From CAG-1000 sp964345385 (GTDB taxonomy: Bacteria > Bacillota_I > Bacilli_A > RF39 > UBA660): 58,342 bases of DNA. The DNA is taken from contig CAYFQM010000003.1 in the NCBI GenBank assembly GCA_964345385.1, positions 1-58,342 on the forward strand, written 5' to 3'. Position numbers and translations under genes: made by a program. Below are positions 50,061-58,342 of the stretch, piece by piece (positions within the stretch are counted from its first letter, which is position 1; every line of letters begins with the position of its first letter). The notes beneath the pieces were generated by a model. That model saw nothing but the letters and a program-made list of their open reading frames with translations, had not been told where the DNA came from and did not search any database.

Positions 50061-53000
50061 TAAAATATTTGACTTTGATATAACTAAAACTAAAAATATA
50101 TATATATCAAAAAATGAAATTTATAATCAACTATTATTATATATATATTTTAATACTGATCAAAATTTATTGTTGGTTTTTTCAACTTTAAATGAAGCAA
50201 CAGAAGTATATAGAGCACTTAAAAATTATATAGATGAAGTGTATATTTTTCCTGAAGATGATTTCATTACAAAAACGGCAGTTGCGACCTCACCAGAACT
50301 GTTATTTTTAAGATTAAATTTATTATATAATATTAAAAAAAATACTAAAAAAATAGTAATTGTTCATTATAATAGTTTTATAAAAAAATTACCTAATAAA
50401 AATGAATATAATAATCAAAAATTAGAGTTATCAATTGGAAAAGAGATTAAAAGAGAAAAATTAATAAATAATCTGTTAGATTTAGGTTATAAAAAAGAAA
50501 GCCTAGTAACTAATACTTCAGAATTTTCGGTAAGAGGGTATGTTATAGATGTTTTTCCTATTCATGAAGAAAAACCATTTAGAATAGAATTTTTTGATGA
50601 TGAAATAACTAAAATAATTAATTTTGATACATTAACACAGTTATCAAGTAAATATAAAGAAACAAAAAATCTTGCTATTTATTCGGTAAAAGAAAGCTTT
50701 GGAGAAGAAAACAGCAACATAATTGAATATTTGAATAATCCTATAATAATATATACGAATTATAATGAAATATTAAAAGTGGAAAAAGCATTAATTCCTC
50801 AAATCAATTATTTAAATATTAAAAACAAATTATTTGATTTAAAAAAACTTAAAACTAAAAACGATATATATATTAATACAGTTGATAATGAAGGCAAGTA
50901 TGATTTGAAAATAGAAGCAATAACGATTGAAAATCATTTGGATAATAAAAAAACATTTTATGATAGTGTTATGAAAAACAATGGAATTGTGTTTTCTTTG
51001 AATGATAAAGTAATTAATGAGTGTAGTAAAAACAATATAACAGTTTATAAACAATATTTACATAGTAGTTTTAAATACAAGAATGTTTCGTATTATTCTT
51101 CAAACGAAATTGTTAATTTAAATAAGCAAAACAAACAAACTTCATTATATAAATACGGAAGCAAAATAAATGAGTTAGATAAAATAAAAAAAGGAGATTA
51201 TGTAGTTCATAAAAAGTCTGGGATTGGTATATATGGCGGTATAAAAACCATTTTAAAAAACGGATTAAAAAAAGATTATGTGTTAATTTTATATAAAGGA
51301 AAAGATAAATTATATGTTCCGGTAGAAGATATAAGCAAATTATATAAATATTCTGGAAAAGAGGGAGCAAAACCTACAATACATAGATTAAATAGTGTTG
51401 AGTGGGTTAAGACAAAACTTAAAATTAAAAAAAGAATAAGAGATATAACAAACGAATTAATAAAAATATATAAAGAAAGAAGTAAAGCTAAAATTAAACC
51501 TTTTTCAAAAGATGATGCAAGTCAACTTTTGTTTGAACATGAATTTGAATATGAAGAAACTCTAGATCAATTAAAAGCAACAATTGAAATAAAAAAGGAT
51601 TTAGAAAAAAATATACCAATGGAAAGACTTTTATGTGGGGATGTTGGTTATGGAAAGACAGAGGTAATTTTTCGGGCAATATATAAAACAGTAATGAATA
51701 ATTACCAAGTAGCGTATTTGTGTCCAACTACAATTTTATCTTTTCAACAATATAATAATGCAATAGAAAGATTTAAAAATTATGGTGTTAATATAGATAT
51801 AATAAATCGTCATTTTACAGAAAAACAAGTAAAAGAAAAAATTGAAAATTTGAAAGAAGGAAAAACAGATGTTATTTTTGGTACTCATAGATTACTAAGC
51901 AAAGATATAATTTTTAATAGGTTAGGTTTGTTAATTATTGATGAAGAACATAGATTTGGGGTAGAACAAAAAGAAAAAATTAAATCTTTAAAATCTAATG
52001 TTCATGTTCTTTCTGTATCTGCAACTCCAATACCTAGATCATTACAAATGTCTTTGGTAGGAATAAGAGATATGTCTTTATTGGATACAGCTCCTAAAAA
52101 TAGATATCCTGTTCAAACTTATGTTATAGAATATAATGAAATGTTAGTTAGAGAGGCAATACTTAAAGAAATGTCAAGAAAAGGACAAACCTTTATTTTA
52201 TATAATAGAATAATTAATATGGAATTTACATTTGAAAAAATAAAAAAGTTAGTACCAGAAGCTAGAATATGTTATGCGCATGGACAAATGAATAAAGAAA
52301 AACTACAAGACGTAATAATTGATTTTAATAATTATGTATATGATGTATTAGTAAGTACTACAATAATAGAAAATGGTATTGATATACCAAACGCTAACAC
52401 AATAATAATTATGGATTCTGATCAGTTGGGTTTAGCTCAATTGTATCAACTTCGTGGTAGAGTTGGAAGAAGTGATAAAATTGCATATGCATATTTAACT
52501 TATAAAAAACAAAAAATATTAACAACCACTGCAAAGCAAAGATTAGATGCAATTAAAGAATTTACAGAATTAGGAAGCGGTTATAGAATTTCTATGAGAG
52601 ATTTAGCAATAAGAGGTGCAGGAGATATTTTAGGAAGTGAACAAGCGGGTTTTATTGATTCTGTTGGTGTAGACATGTATATGGATTTAATTAATGAAGA
52701 AATAAATGGTATAGAAGATAATATAGAAGAAGAAATATTGCCTATAGATGTTCAAACTCATATTGATGAAAGTTATACAAATGATAACTCCATTATTATA
52801 GAACTGCATAAAAAAATAAATAATATTAAAAAGAAAAAAGATTTTGAAGAAGTATATAATGAGATAAAAGATAGATTTGGAAAAGTTGATGAAAATTTAA
52901 AAATATATATGTATGAAAAATATTATGAACAATTAATTCAATTATTGAAAATTCAATTATTTGAGAATGATGATTTAAAAATAACTTTTAAATTAAAAAA

Positions 53001-53202
53001 AGAGTTTTTCAAAAACATAAATATAGATTATTTATTTTTTGAAACACAAAAAATAAGTGAAAAGTTTAATTTTAAGTGTAAAAATAATATAATATATATA
53101 ACGTTATTAAAAGGCACTCTTGATAAACATTATATATATTATTGTGTATTGTTACTTGAATTAATAATGAAAATAAAAAATAAAGGAGATAAAAATGTTT
53201 GA
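50041..53202 (+). CDS. mfd: Transcription-repair coupling factor Mfd
   Basis: 1053 residues, about 100 shorter than Bacillus Mfd. UvrB-homology region near the start, RNA-polymerase-interacting domain around KKGDYVVHKKSGIGIYGGI, then the RecG-like translocase with Walker A GDVGYGKTEV, DEEHRFGV, SATPIPRSLQ and QLRGRVGRSDK, and a C-terminal TRCF domain. It dislodges stalled polymerase and recruits UvrA. AAGAAAG lies upstream of the ATG. The shortening is spread over linkers; no core motif is missing. Confidence 0.97.
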   Translation: MKTQIYNKIFDFDITKTKNIYISKNEIYNQLLLYIYFNTDQNLLLVFSTLNEATEVYRALKNYIDEVYIFPEDDFITKTAVATSPELLFLRLNLLYNIKKNTKKIVIVHYNSFIKKLPNKNEYNNQKLELSIGKEIKREKLINNLLDLGYKKESLVTNTSEFSVRGYVIDVFPIHEEKPFRIEFFDDEITKIINFDTLTQLSSKYKETKNLAIYSVKESFGEENSNIIEYLNNPIIIYTNYNEILKVEKALIPQINYLNIKNKLFDLKKLKTKNDIYINTVDNEGKYDLKIEAITIENHLDNKKTFYDSVMKNNGIVFSLNDKVINECSKNNITVYKQYLHSSFKYKNVSYYSSNEIVNLNKQNKQTSLYKYGSKINELDKIKKGDYVVHKKSGIGIYGGIKTILKNGLKKDYVLILYKGKDKLYVPVEDISKLYKYSGKEGAKPTIHRLNSVEWVKTKLKIKKRIRDITNELIKIYKERSKAKIKPFSKDDASQLLFEHEFEYEETLDQLKATIEIKKDLEKNIPMERLLCGDVGYGKTEVIFRAIYKTVMNNYQVAYLCPTTILSFQQYNNAIERFKNYGVNIDIINRHFTEKQVKEKIENLKEGKTDVIFGTHRLLSKDIIFNRLGLLIIDEEHRFGVEQKEKIKSLKSNVHVLSVSATPIPRSLQMSLVGIRDMSLLDTAPKNRYPVQTYVIEYNEMLVREAILKEMSRKGQTFILYNRIINMEFTFEKIKKLVPEARICYAHGQMNKEKLQDVIIDFNNYVYDVLVSTTIIENGIDIPNANTIIIMDSDQLGLAQLYQLRGRVGRSDKIAYAYLTYKKQKILTTTAKQRLDAIKEFTELGSGYRISMRDLAIRGAGDILGSEQAGFIDSVGVDMYMDLINEEINGIEDNIEEEILPIDVQTHIDESYTNDNSIIIELHKKINNIKKKKDFEEVYNEIKDRFGKVDENLKIYMYEKYYEQLIQLLKIQLFENDDLKITFKLKKEFFKNINIDYLFFETQKISEKFNFKCKNNIIYITLLKGTLDKHYIYYCVLLLELIMKIKNKGDKNV

Positions 53203-53971
53203 TACACATGTTCATTTATTTAAAGAGTTTTATGATTTACCAATAAGAAAAATATTGGAATTTAACAAAATGAAAGGAATAATTGGAGTGGTTAGTTGTG
53301 CTGACTCAATTAGAACATGTAAAGAAACTGTTTTATATGTTAAAAAATATTGGAATCATGTTTATGGTGCTGTTGGTATACATCCACAGAATGTAGATGA
53401 ATTGTCTAATGAAAACCTTGAAATTATCGAAGAATTAGCTAAAACAAAAGGAATTGTTGCAATTGGAGAAATTGGGTTAGACTATTATTATAAACCTACT
53501 GAAGAAGAAAAACTAAAGCAAAAAGAATTATTTGAAAAACAAGTACAATTAGCAGTAAAACTTAATTTACCAATTATTGTTCATACAAGAAATGCGATAG
53601 AAGATACTTTTAATATAATAAGTAAATACAATGTGAAAGGAGTTATACATTGTTACAGCGGAAGTGTAGAAATGGCAAAAAAATTTATTAATAGAGGTTT
53701 TTTGTTAGGTATAGGTGGAATTGTAACTTTCAAAAATTCAAAATTATATAAAGTTGTTCAAGAAATAGACATTGAAAATATATTGTTGGAAACAGATAGT
53801 CCTTTTTTATCACCAGAACCTGTTCGAGGAACAATAAATACTTCAAAAAATGTTATACATATTGCTGTTAAAATAGCAGAAATAAAAAACATGAAGTTAG
53901 AAGAGGTAGTAACACAAACAACATATAATGCTGATAGAATTTTTGACTTAGGAATAAGATTAGTAGTATAA
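53195..53971 (+). CDS. tatD: TatD-family metal-dependent deoxyribonuclease
   Basis: 258 residues. FDTHVHL, GIHPQNV, IGEIGLDYYY, PIIVHTRNA, IHCYSGS and LLETDSPFL are the metal-binding motifs of TatD. GGAGAT lies before the ATG, which overlaps mfd by eight bases. In Bacilli tatD (yabD) lies before yabE and rsmA, as here, although rnmV is missing between them. Confidence 0.95.
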   Translation: MFDTHVHLFKEFYDLPIRKILEFNKMKGIIGVVSCADSIRTCKETVLYVKKYWNHVYGAVGIHPQNVDELSNENLEIIEELAKTKGIVAIGEIGLDYYYKPTEEEKLKQKELFEKQVQLAVKLNLPIIVHTRNAIEDTFNIISKYNVKGVIHCYSGSVEMAKKFINRGFLLGIGGIVTFKNSKLYKVVQEIDIENILLETDSPFLSPEPVRGTINTSKNVIHIAVKIAEIKNMKLEEVVTQTTYNADRIFDLGIRLVV

Positions 53972-53987
53972 TACATAAGTAAGAGAC

Positions 53988-54545
53988 ATGAAAAAATATA
54001 GAGAAAGAAAAATTATTTCAATTTTCCAAATAATAACGATGTTCTTTATTATGTTTTTTTTATTAAATGAAAATTTAGATAGAACAAATACATCTACCTC
54101 TATAAATGAAAATTTATATAATTATCTTGATTCAAGTATAATTACTAAAAGTCAAGGAGAATTATATAAGATAGGGTTATATAATGCTAAATATTCTTTT
54201 GTTGGAGATTTAACTGCATATGCAGGAGATTGCCCGCTATGTTCAGGAGTGGTAGCGTGTCCTCCAAGAATTAATGTGCTTAAAGAAGGAATCTATTTTG
54301 AAGATAAAGTATATGGAACAGTAAGAATTGTTGCAAGTAGTAGAAAGCATTCTTGTGGAACAATAATTAGGTTCACAGTTAATAAAATATCTAATGAACC
54401 AATAATAGCTATAATATTAGATAGAGGTGTAGGTAACAATGATATAGATCTTTTAGTTGAAAATGAAGAATATGCATCAAAAAAAGTAGGAAGAGTGATA
54501 AACCAAACGTTTGAAGTTTTAAGAGAAGGTTGGAATAATGAATAA
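53988..54545 (+). CDS. Exported 3D-domain protein (YabE-like)
   Basis: 185 residues: an N-terminal membrane segment (about 9-26) and a C-terminal 3D domain of the double-psi beta-barrel type. TAYAGDCPLCSG, ASSRKHSCGTIIRF, LDRGVGNNDIDLLV carry the conserved Asp residues shared with MltA and YabE. These proteins likely cleave or bind peptidoglycan. It lacks the DUF348 and G5 domains of Bacillus YabE, so it is a reduced version at the same locus. The ribosome binding site is weak (AAGAGA). It overlaps rsmA by eight bases. Confidence 0.85.
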   Translation: MKKYRERKIISIFQIITMFFIMFFLLNENLDRTNTSTSINENLYNYLDSSIITKSQGELYKIGLYNAKYSFVGDLTAYAGDCPLCSGVVACPPRINVLKEGIYFEDKVYGTVRIVASSRKHSCGTIIRFTVNKISNEPIIAIILDRGVGNNDIDLLVENEEYASKKVGRVINQTFEVLREGWNNE

Positions 54546-55323
54546 AAAATTCAAATTTAAAAAATCACTAGGTCAAAACTTTTTAGTAAATGAAGATATA
54601 ATTAATTCAATAGTTGAAACAATAATAGTGAAAAAAAACACATTAATTATTGAAATAGGTTCTGGCGAAGGAGCTTTAACAAAGAAATTAAAAAAATTGA
54701 ATTGTGAGCTGTATTCATTTGAAATAGATAAACGATTAGAAAAAAAACTAAACTATTTAAGTGATAATAAAACATATATAATATATGAAAACTTTTTAGA
54801 AGTAGATTTAAAAAGATTCTTAGAAGATAAAAAGTATGATAATTTGGTTTTCGTTGGTAATTTACCATATTATATAACTACACCTATAATAAAAAAAATC
54901 ACAGAAGAAACAAAAGCAGATCAATTAATAGTAATGGTTCAAAAAGAATTAGGACTTAGATATATGGCAAGGCCATCAACTTCTTTATATGGCTCAATAT
55001 CTGTTTATTTGCAATACCACTATGACATTAATAAAGTAATAGATGTTGATAGAAGCAATTTTTATCCTATACCAAAAGTTGATAGTGTGGTTTTAAATAT
55101 GTTATCAAAAAAAAATAAAGAAATTAATGGAGAAAAATTTAATGATTTAGTAAAAGACTCTTTTAAATATAAAAGAAAAACATTAAAAAACAATTTAAAA
55201 AATTATGATTTGGAAAAAATAAACACTGTTCTTAAACAAAAAAAATTATCATTATCAAATAGAGCAGAAAATGTAAGCGTAGAAGTGTTTATTGATATAT
55301 ATAAAGAAATAATTAAAAAATAA
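54538..55323 (+). CDS. rsmA: 16S rRNA (adenine1518-N6/adenine1519-N6)-dimethyltransferase
   Basis: 261 residues. KKSLGQNFLVNEDII, the SAM loop IEIGSGEGALTKKL, and the NLPYYITTPII motif identify RsmA/KsgA, a late 30S assembly checkpoint. FYPIPKVDSVVL is also characteristic. It overlaps the end of the 3D protein gene. Confidence 0.97.
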   Translation: MNKKFKFKKSLGQNFLVNEDIINSIVETIIVKKNTLIIEIGSGEGALTKKLKKLNCELYSFEIDKRLEKKLNYLSDNKTYIIYENFLEVDLKRFLEDKKYDNLVFVGNLPYYITTPIIKKITEETKADQLIVMVQKELGLRYMARPSTSLYGSISVYLQYHYDINKVIDVDRSNFYPIPKVDSVVLNMLSKKNKEINGEKFNDLVKDSFKYKRKTLKNNLKNYDLEKINTVLKQKKLSLSNRAENVSVEVFIDIYKEIIKK

Positions 55324-55341
55324 AACAAATATTTAAAAAAC

Positions 55342-55370
55342 TTGATATTGATAAAAATATGTTGTAAAAT
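55342..55370 (+). promoter_or_regulatory. Promoter of spoVG
   Basis: TTGATA (55342-55347), 17 bases, TAAAAT (55365-55370). Confidence 0.7.
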
Positions 55371-55398
55371 AATTATAGCTATATGTAAGGAGGTACCT

Positions 55399-55677
55399 AT
55401 GGAAATTACATCAGTTCAAATTCGTAGACCTAAAGAGGTTAGAGAAAACACTAGAGTAAGAGCTTATGCAACAGTGGTTGTTGATGATTCGATTGCTATC
55501 CATGATATTAGAGTTATAGAAGGTGATTCTAATTTATTCATAGCTATGCCAAGTCGTAAAACACCAATGGGTGAACACAAAGATATTGTGCATCCAATAA
55601 ATCAAGAAGTCAGAACTCTATTTGAAAAAGCTATTCTTGATGCTTATGAAAACACAGAAGAAGAACCTACTGAATAG
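55399..55677 (+). CDS. spoVG: SpoVG, RNA/DNA-binding regulator
   Basis: 92 residues from the ATG with AAGGAGGTACCT; an in-frame upstream start lies on the promoter. MEITSVQIRRP, VRAYATVVVDDSIAIHDIRVIEG and FIAMPSRKTPMGEHKDIVHPI are the SpoVG signature. In spore formers it affects septation, elsewhere it is a broad post-transcriptional regulator. Its presence alone does not prove sporulation. Own promoter and terminator. Confidence 0.96.
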   Translation: MEITSVQIRRPKEVRENTRVRAYATVVVDDSIAIHDIRVIEGDSNLFIAMPSRKTPMGEHKDIVHPINQEVRTLFEKAILDAYENTEEEPTE

Positions 55678-55683
55678 ATAATT

Positions 55684-55712
55684 AAAGAAATTATAATAAT
55701 TTCTTTTTTTGT
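55684..55712 (+). terminator. Terminator after spoVG
   Basis: AAAGAAATTAT / ATAATTTCTTT followed by T residues. Confidence 0.8.
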
Positions 55713-55745
55713 TTACAAAAACAATGTAAATAAAGTTATTAATAA

Positions 55746-55774
55746 TTGTTTTAAGTATAACTTTACTTTATAAT
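55746..55774 (+). promoter_or_regulatory. Promoter of divIC-tilS-ftsH
   Basis: TTGTTT (55746-55751), 17 bases, TATAAT (55769-55774), 21 bases before the GTG start of divIC. Confidence 0.7.
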
Positions 55775-55795
55775 ATAATAAAGTAGGTAATTGAT

Positions 55796-56086
55796 GTGAA
55801 AAAGTATACTATTAAAACTAGAATTAGATTAATGTTGTTTAGTGTGGGGGCTATTTTATCTTTTGGTTTTTTTGTGTATACATTTTTTAATTCATTTATG
55901 AAAGTTTATAATAATAAAAAAGAGGTTACATATTTAACTAAAGTGTTGAATGAGAAAAGAGAAGAAGAAGAACAATTAAAATTAGATATTGGAAAATTAA
56001 AGGATAGTGAATATCTCGCAAGGTATACAAGAGAAAGATATTTATATTCTGGTGATAATGAAATTATAATTAAACTTGATGAATAA
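55796..56086 (+). CDS. divIC: DivIC/FtsB-type septum formation initiator
   Basis: 96 residues: short basic N-terminus, one membrane helix (about 11-31), then a coiled coil (about 38-68) and the conserved SEYLARYTRERYLYSGDNE end. It joins FtsL and DivIB/FtsQ in the divisome. GTG start, with AGG eight bases upstream. It lies upstream of tilS, as in Bacillus. Confidence 0.9.
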   Translation: MKKYTIKTRIRLMLFSVGAILSFGFFVYTFFNSFMKVYNNKKEVTYLTKVLNEKREEEEQLKLDIGKLKDSEYLARYTRERYLYSGDNEIIIKLDE

Positions 56087-56096
56087 TGAGGCATTA

Positions 56097-57422
56097 ATGA
56101 AAGACGTTTATAATTATATAAAAAATGATATTGGTTTAAATAAAAATGATAGAATTGTAATTGGAGTATCAGGAGGGCCTGATTCAATGGCTCTTCTTTA
56201 TCTTTTGAATATTTTAAAAATAGAAATGAATTTAGTTTTAATATGTGCTCATGTTAATCATAATATTAGAAAAGAAAGTGAAATTGAACAAATTACTATA
56301 AATAAATATTGTAAAGAAAACAACATAATTTTTGAATCTATTAAAATTAAAAAGTGGGGAGAAGATAATTTTCAAAATGAAGCTAGAACCACAAGATATA
56401 ATTTTTTTGATGAAATAGCAAATAATTATGAAGCAAAGTTTTTAATGACTGCTCACCATGCAGACGATTTAATGGAAACTATATTAATGAGAATAGTTAG
56501 AGGATCTACTTTAAAAGGGTATGGAGGTTTTGCAAAAGTAGTAGAAAAAGATAATTATAAAATAATTAGACCTTTAATTACAAAAACAAAAATAGAAATA
56601 TTGGATTATATTAAACAAAACAATATAACATATTTTAATGATAGTAGTAATGACGAAGACCACTATACAAGAAATAGGTATAGACATGTTGTAACACCAT
56701 TTTTGAAAAGTGAAGATATTAATGTTCATTCTAAATTTTTAAAATATAGTAAAGCCTTACTTGAAGCAAGTGATTATATAGATGCAGAAGCTAAAAAAGT
56801 TTTTAATAAAGTTGTGCAAAAAGGAATAATCAATATAGGACCTTTTCGTGAATTAGAAAAAATAATTCAAGAAAAAATAATATATAATATATTAGAAAAG
56901 ATATATAGTGATGATTTATTAATAGTTTCGGATGTACATGTTTCATTAATTATTAATTTAATTAATTCAAAGAAAGCAAATAGCATAGTTCATTTACCAA
57001 ACAATGTAGTGGTTATTAAGTCATATAATGAAGTATCTTTTGATTATGATGATTTTTTTGATGATGTATTTGAAATAGAAATAATAGATAGAATAAATTT
57101 ACCAAATGGAAAAAACATAGATAAAATAAATTGTTGTGAAGAAGTAAGTAATAATATTATAAGATTGGATAGTAAAGAAATTTGTTTACCGTTATATACT
57201 AGAAATAGAAAAGATGGAGATAAAATGAAAGTTAAAGGTCTTAATGGAACAAAAAAAATATCGGATATATTTATTGATAATAAGATTAAAAAAAATGAAC
57301 GCAATATTTGGCCAGTTGTTTTAGATGCTAAAAATAATATTGTTTGGGTACCTGGTTTAAAAAAATCAATATTTGACAAAGAAATAGATGAAGAGTATGA
57401 TATAATATTAAAGTATTATTAA
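56097..57422 (+). CDS. tilS: tRNA(Ile)-lysidine synthetase
   Basis: 441 residues from the ATG preceded by GAGGCATTA; earlier in-frame starts have no ribosome binding site. The PP-loop is VIGVSGGPDSMALLYLL, then HVNHNIRKESE, TAHHADDLMETILMRI, NDSSNDEDHYTRNRYRH. It makes lysidine at C34 of tRNA-Ile(CAU). The C-terminal domain has LPLYTRNRKDGDKMKV. hpt (hprT), usually between tilS and ftsH, is absent. Confidence 0.96.
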   Translation: MKDVYNYIKNDIGLNKNDRIVIGVSGGPDSMALLYLLNILKIEMNLVLICAHVNHNIRKESEIEQITINKYCKENNIIFESIKIKKWGEDNFQNEARTTRYNFFDEIANNYEAKFLMTAHHADDLMETILMRIVRGSTLKGYGGFAKVVEKDNYKIIRPLITKTKIEILDYIKQNNITYFNDSSNDEDHYTRNRYRHVVTPFLKSEDINVHSKFLKYSKALLEASDYIDAEAKKVFNKVVQKGIINIGPFRELEKIIQEKIIYNILEKIYSDDLLIVSDVHVSLIINLINSKKANSIVHLPNNVVVIKSYNEVSFDYDDFFDDVFEIEIIDRINLPNGKNIDKINCCEEVSNNIIRLDSKEICLPLYTRNRKDGDKMKVKGLNGTKKISDIFIDNKIKKNERNIWPVVLDAKNNIVWVPGLKKSIFDKEIDEEYDIILKYY

Positions 57423-57437
57423 AGAAAGGAAAGAAAC

Positions 57438-57491
57438 ATGAATATAAAAAAAAGTAATAAAAACATGAATATTAAAAAAAGTAATAAAAAC
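57438..57491 (+). repeat. 27-bp tandem duplication at the ftsH start
   Basis: Copies 57438-57464 and 57465-57491 differ at one base and each encode MNIKKSNKN, so a second in-frame ATG exists at 57465. Only the first has a ribosome binding site. Confidence 0.85.
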
Positions 57492-58342
57492 ATAAATACA
57501 TTTCCGTATTTAATATTAGTAGCCATAATAAGTTTTTCGTATGTATATTATATTAATTTTAATAAGAAAGAAATTGAATTGAGTTTTAACCAATTAATTA
57601 CGGAAATAAACAATAGAAACGTAGAGGTCATAGAAGTGACACCTAGAAGTGATGCAGGAATATATGTAATAAATGGAAAATTAAAGTCATATAAAACAAA
57701 CGAAACATATAAAACAACAATTCCATATACTGATACAGTAATATCTAAGTTGTATGAAGTTGCAGATAATAATGATTTATCTGTTAAAACAAATACAAAT
57801 CCTGAAAAAAATACAATATTATATATTGTTATAAATATTTTACCGCTGTTATTGTTTGGAGTTTTAGCATACATGTTACTTACAAAATTAGGCAACAATG
57901 GTAAAGGAACTTTTGATTTTGGAAAAAGTAAAGCTAAATTAGCAGAAGATACTAATAGAAAAACATTTAAAGATGTAGCCGGTTTAATTGAAGAAAAAGA
58001 AGAAGTACAAGAATTAATAGATTTTTTAAAAAATCCAAAAAAATTCACAAAAATGGGGGCAAGAATACCAAAAGGAGTACTATTAGTTGGACCTCCTGGT
58101 ACAGGAAAAACCTTGTTAGCAAAAGCAATTGCTGGAGAAGCTAAAGTTCCATTTTATTTTATAAGTGGGTCTGATTTTGTTGAATTATTTGTTGGAGTAG
58201 GAGCCTCTCGTGTAAGAGATATGTTTAAACAAGCAAAAACTAACGCTCCATGCTTAATTTTTATAGATGAGATAGATGCAGTAGGAAGGCAAAGAGGAAC
58301 AGGAGTAGGTGGAGGCCATGATGAAAGAGAACAAACATTAAA
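57438..58342 (+). CDS. ftsH: ATP-dependent zinc metalloprotease FtsH (truncated by window end)
   Basis: 301 codons visible, open at the right edge. It has two membrane helices (about 22-38 and 128-148) bracketing an outside domain, the FKDVAGLIEEKEEVQELIDFL linker, Walker A GPPGTGKTLLAKA, pore motif FVGVGASRVRDMF and Walker B IFIDEIDAVGRQRG. The zinc HExxH lies beyond the edge. AAAGGAAAGAAAC gives the ATG at 57438. The N-terminus carries a duplicated nine-residue unit. Confidence 0.96.
   Translation, partial: MNIKKSNKNMNIKKSNKNINTFPYLILVAIISFSYVYYINFNKKEIELSFNQLITEINNRNVEVIEVTPRSDAGIYVINGKLKSYKTNETYKTTIPYTDTVISKLYEVADNNDLSVKTNTNPEKNTILYIVINILPLLLFGVLAYMLLTKLGNNGKGTFDFGKSKAKLAEDTNRKTFKDVAGLIEEKEEVQELIDFLKNPKKFTKMGARIPKGVLLVGPPGTGKTLLAKAIAGEAKVPFYFISGSDFVELFVGVGASRVRDMFKQAKTNAPCLIFIDEIDAVGRQRGTGVGGGHDEREQTL

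Overview
The window is a very AT-rich (roughly three quarters A+T), tightly packed bacterial chromosome segment centred on the replication origin. Gene content and order (yidC-rnpA / dnaA-dnaN-recF-gyrB-gyrA, ffs-tadA-dnaX-ebfC-recR, ricT-trmN6-rsmI, pth-mfd, tatD-3D protein-rsmA-spoVG, divIC-tilS-ftsH, rpoE delta subunit, jag, parS, ComK) point to a low-GC Bacillota/Bacilli lineage. It is probably an uncultured, reduced, gut-type Bacilli relative (RF39- or Erysipelotrichia-like); the exact taxon cannot be read from the sequence. The code is standard: TGA is used as a stop and tryptophans are TGG. MurA, DivIC and FtsH indicate a walled, dividing cell.

Layout. 1-4.5 kb (minus): truncated GNAT acetyltransferase, secA, hpf, and an orphan LytTR response regulator preceded by a possible 42-aa peptide gene. 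4.7-8.6 kb (plus): Abi_2/HEPN protein, HtrA protease, a degenerate phosphoglycerate-mutase-like protein and RpiB. 8.6-10.6 kb (minus): metallophosphoesterase, a serine-hydrolase remnant, rpsI-rplM. 10.7-14.4 kb (plus): Cys-paired repeat surface protein, dus, YfcC-like transporter. 14.5-18 kb (minus): rpsR-ssb-rpsF, argS, DUF975 membrane protein. 18.1-19.1 kb (plus): a large structured RNA upstream of an OapA-type membrane protein, which I read as an OLE RNA/OapA module. 19.1-24.3 kb (minus): Fic protein, small membrane or exported proteins, a candidate new structured RNA with its own promoter and terminator, a divergent [FeFe]-hydrogenase-like protein, a broken membrane-anchored thioredoxin-like gene, rpmE.

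24.4-34 kb (minus): murA, prfA-prmC, rpoE, an orphan ParB-N-domain protein, mnmE-mnmG, rnpA-yidC-jag. 34.0-34.26 kb: oriC with variant DnaA boxes. 34.3-58.3 kb (plus): dnaA, dnaN, comK-like gene, frameshifted recF, gyrB, gyrA, two parS sites, SRP RNA, then a long co-directional run for replication and repair (dnaX, ebfC, recR, holB, mfd), translation quality (tadA, trmN6, rsmI, pth, rsmA, tilS) and cell envelope (3D protein, divIC, ftsH, cut by the window end).

The points most worth following up are: the OLE/OapA module; coordinated-looking divergence of DnaA boxes (TTATWAACA) and of the DnaA recognition motif; a ComK homologue lodged between dnaN and recF; the structured RNA at about 21.2-21.6 kb; and the peptide-like ORF ahead of the LytTR regulator.
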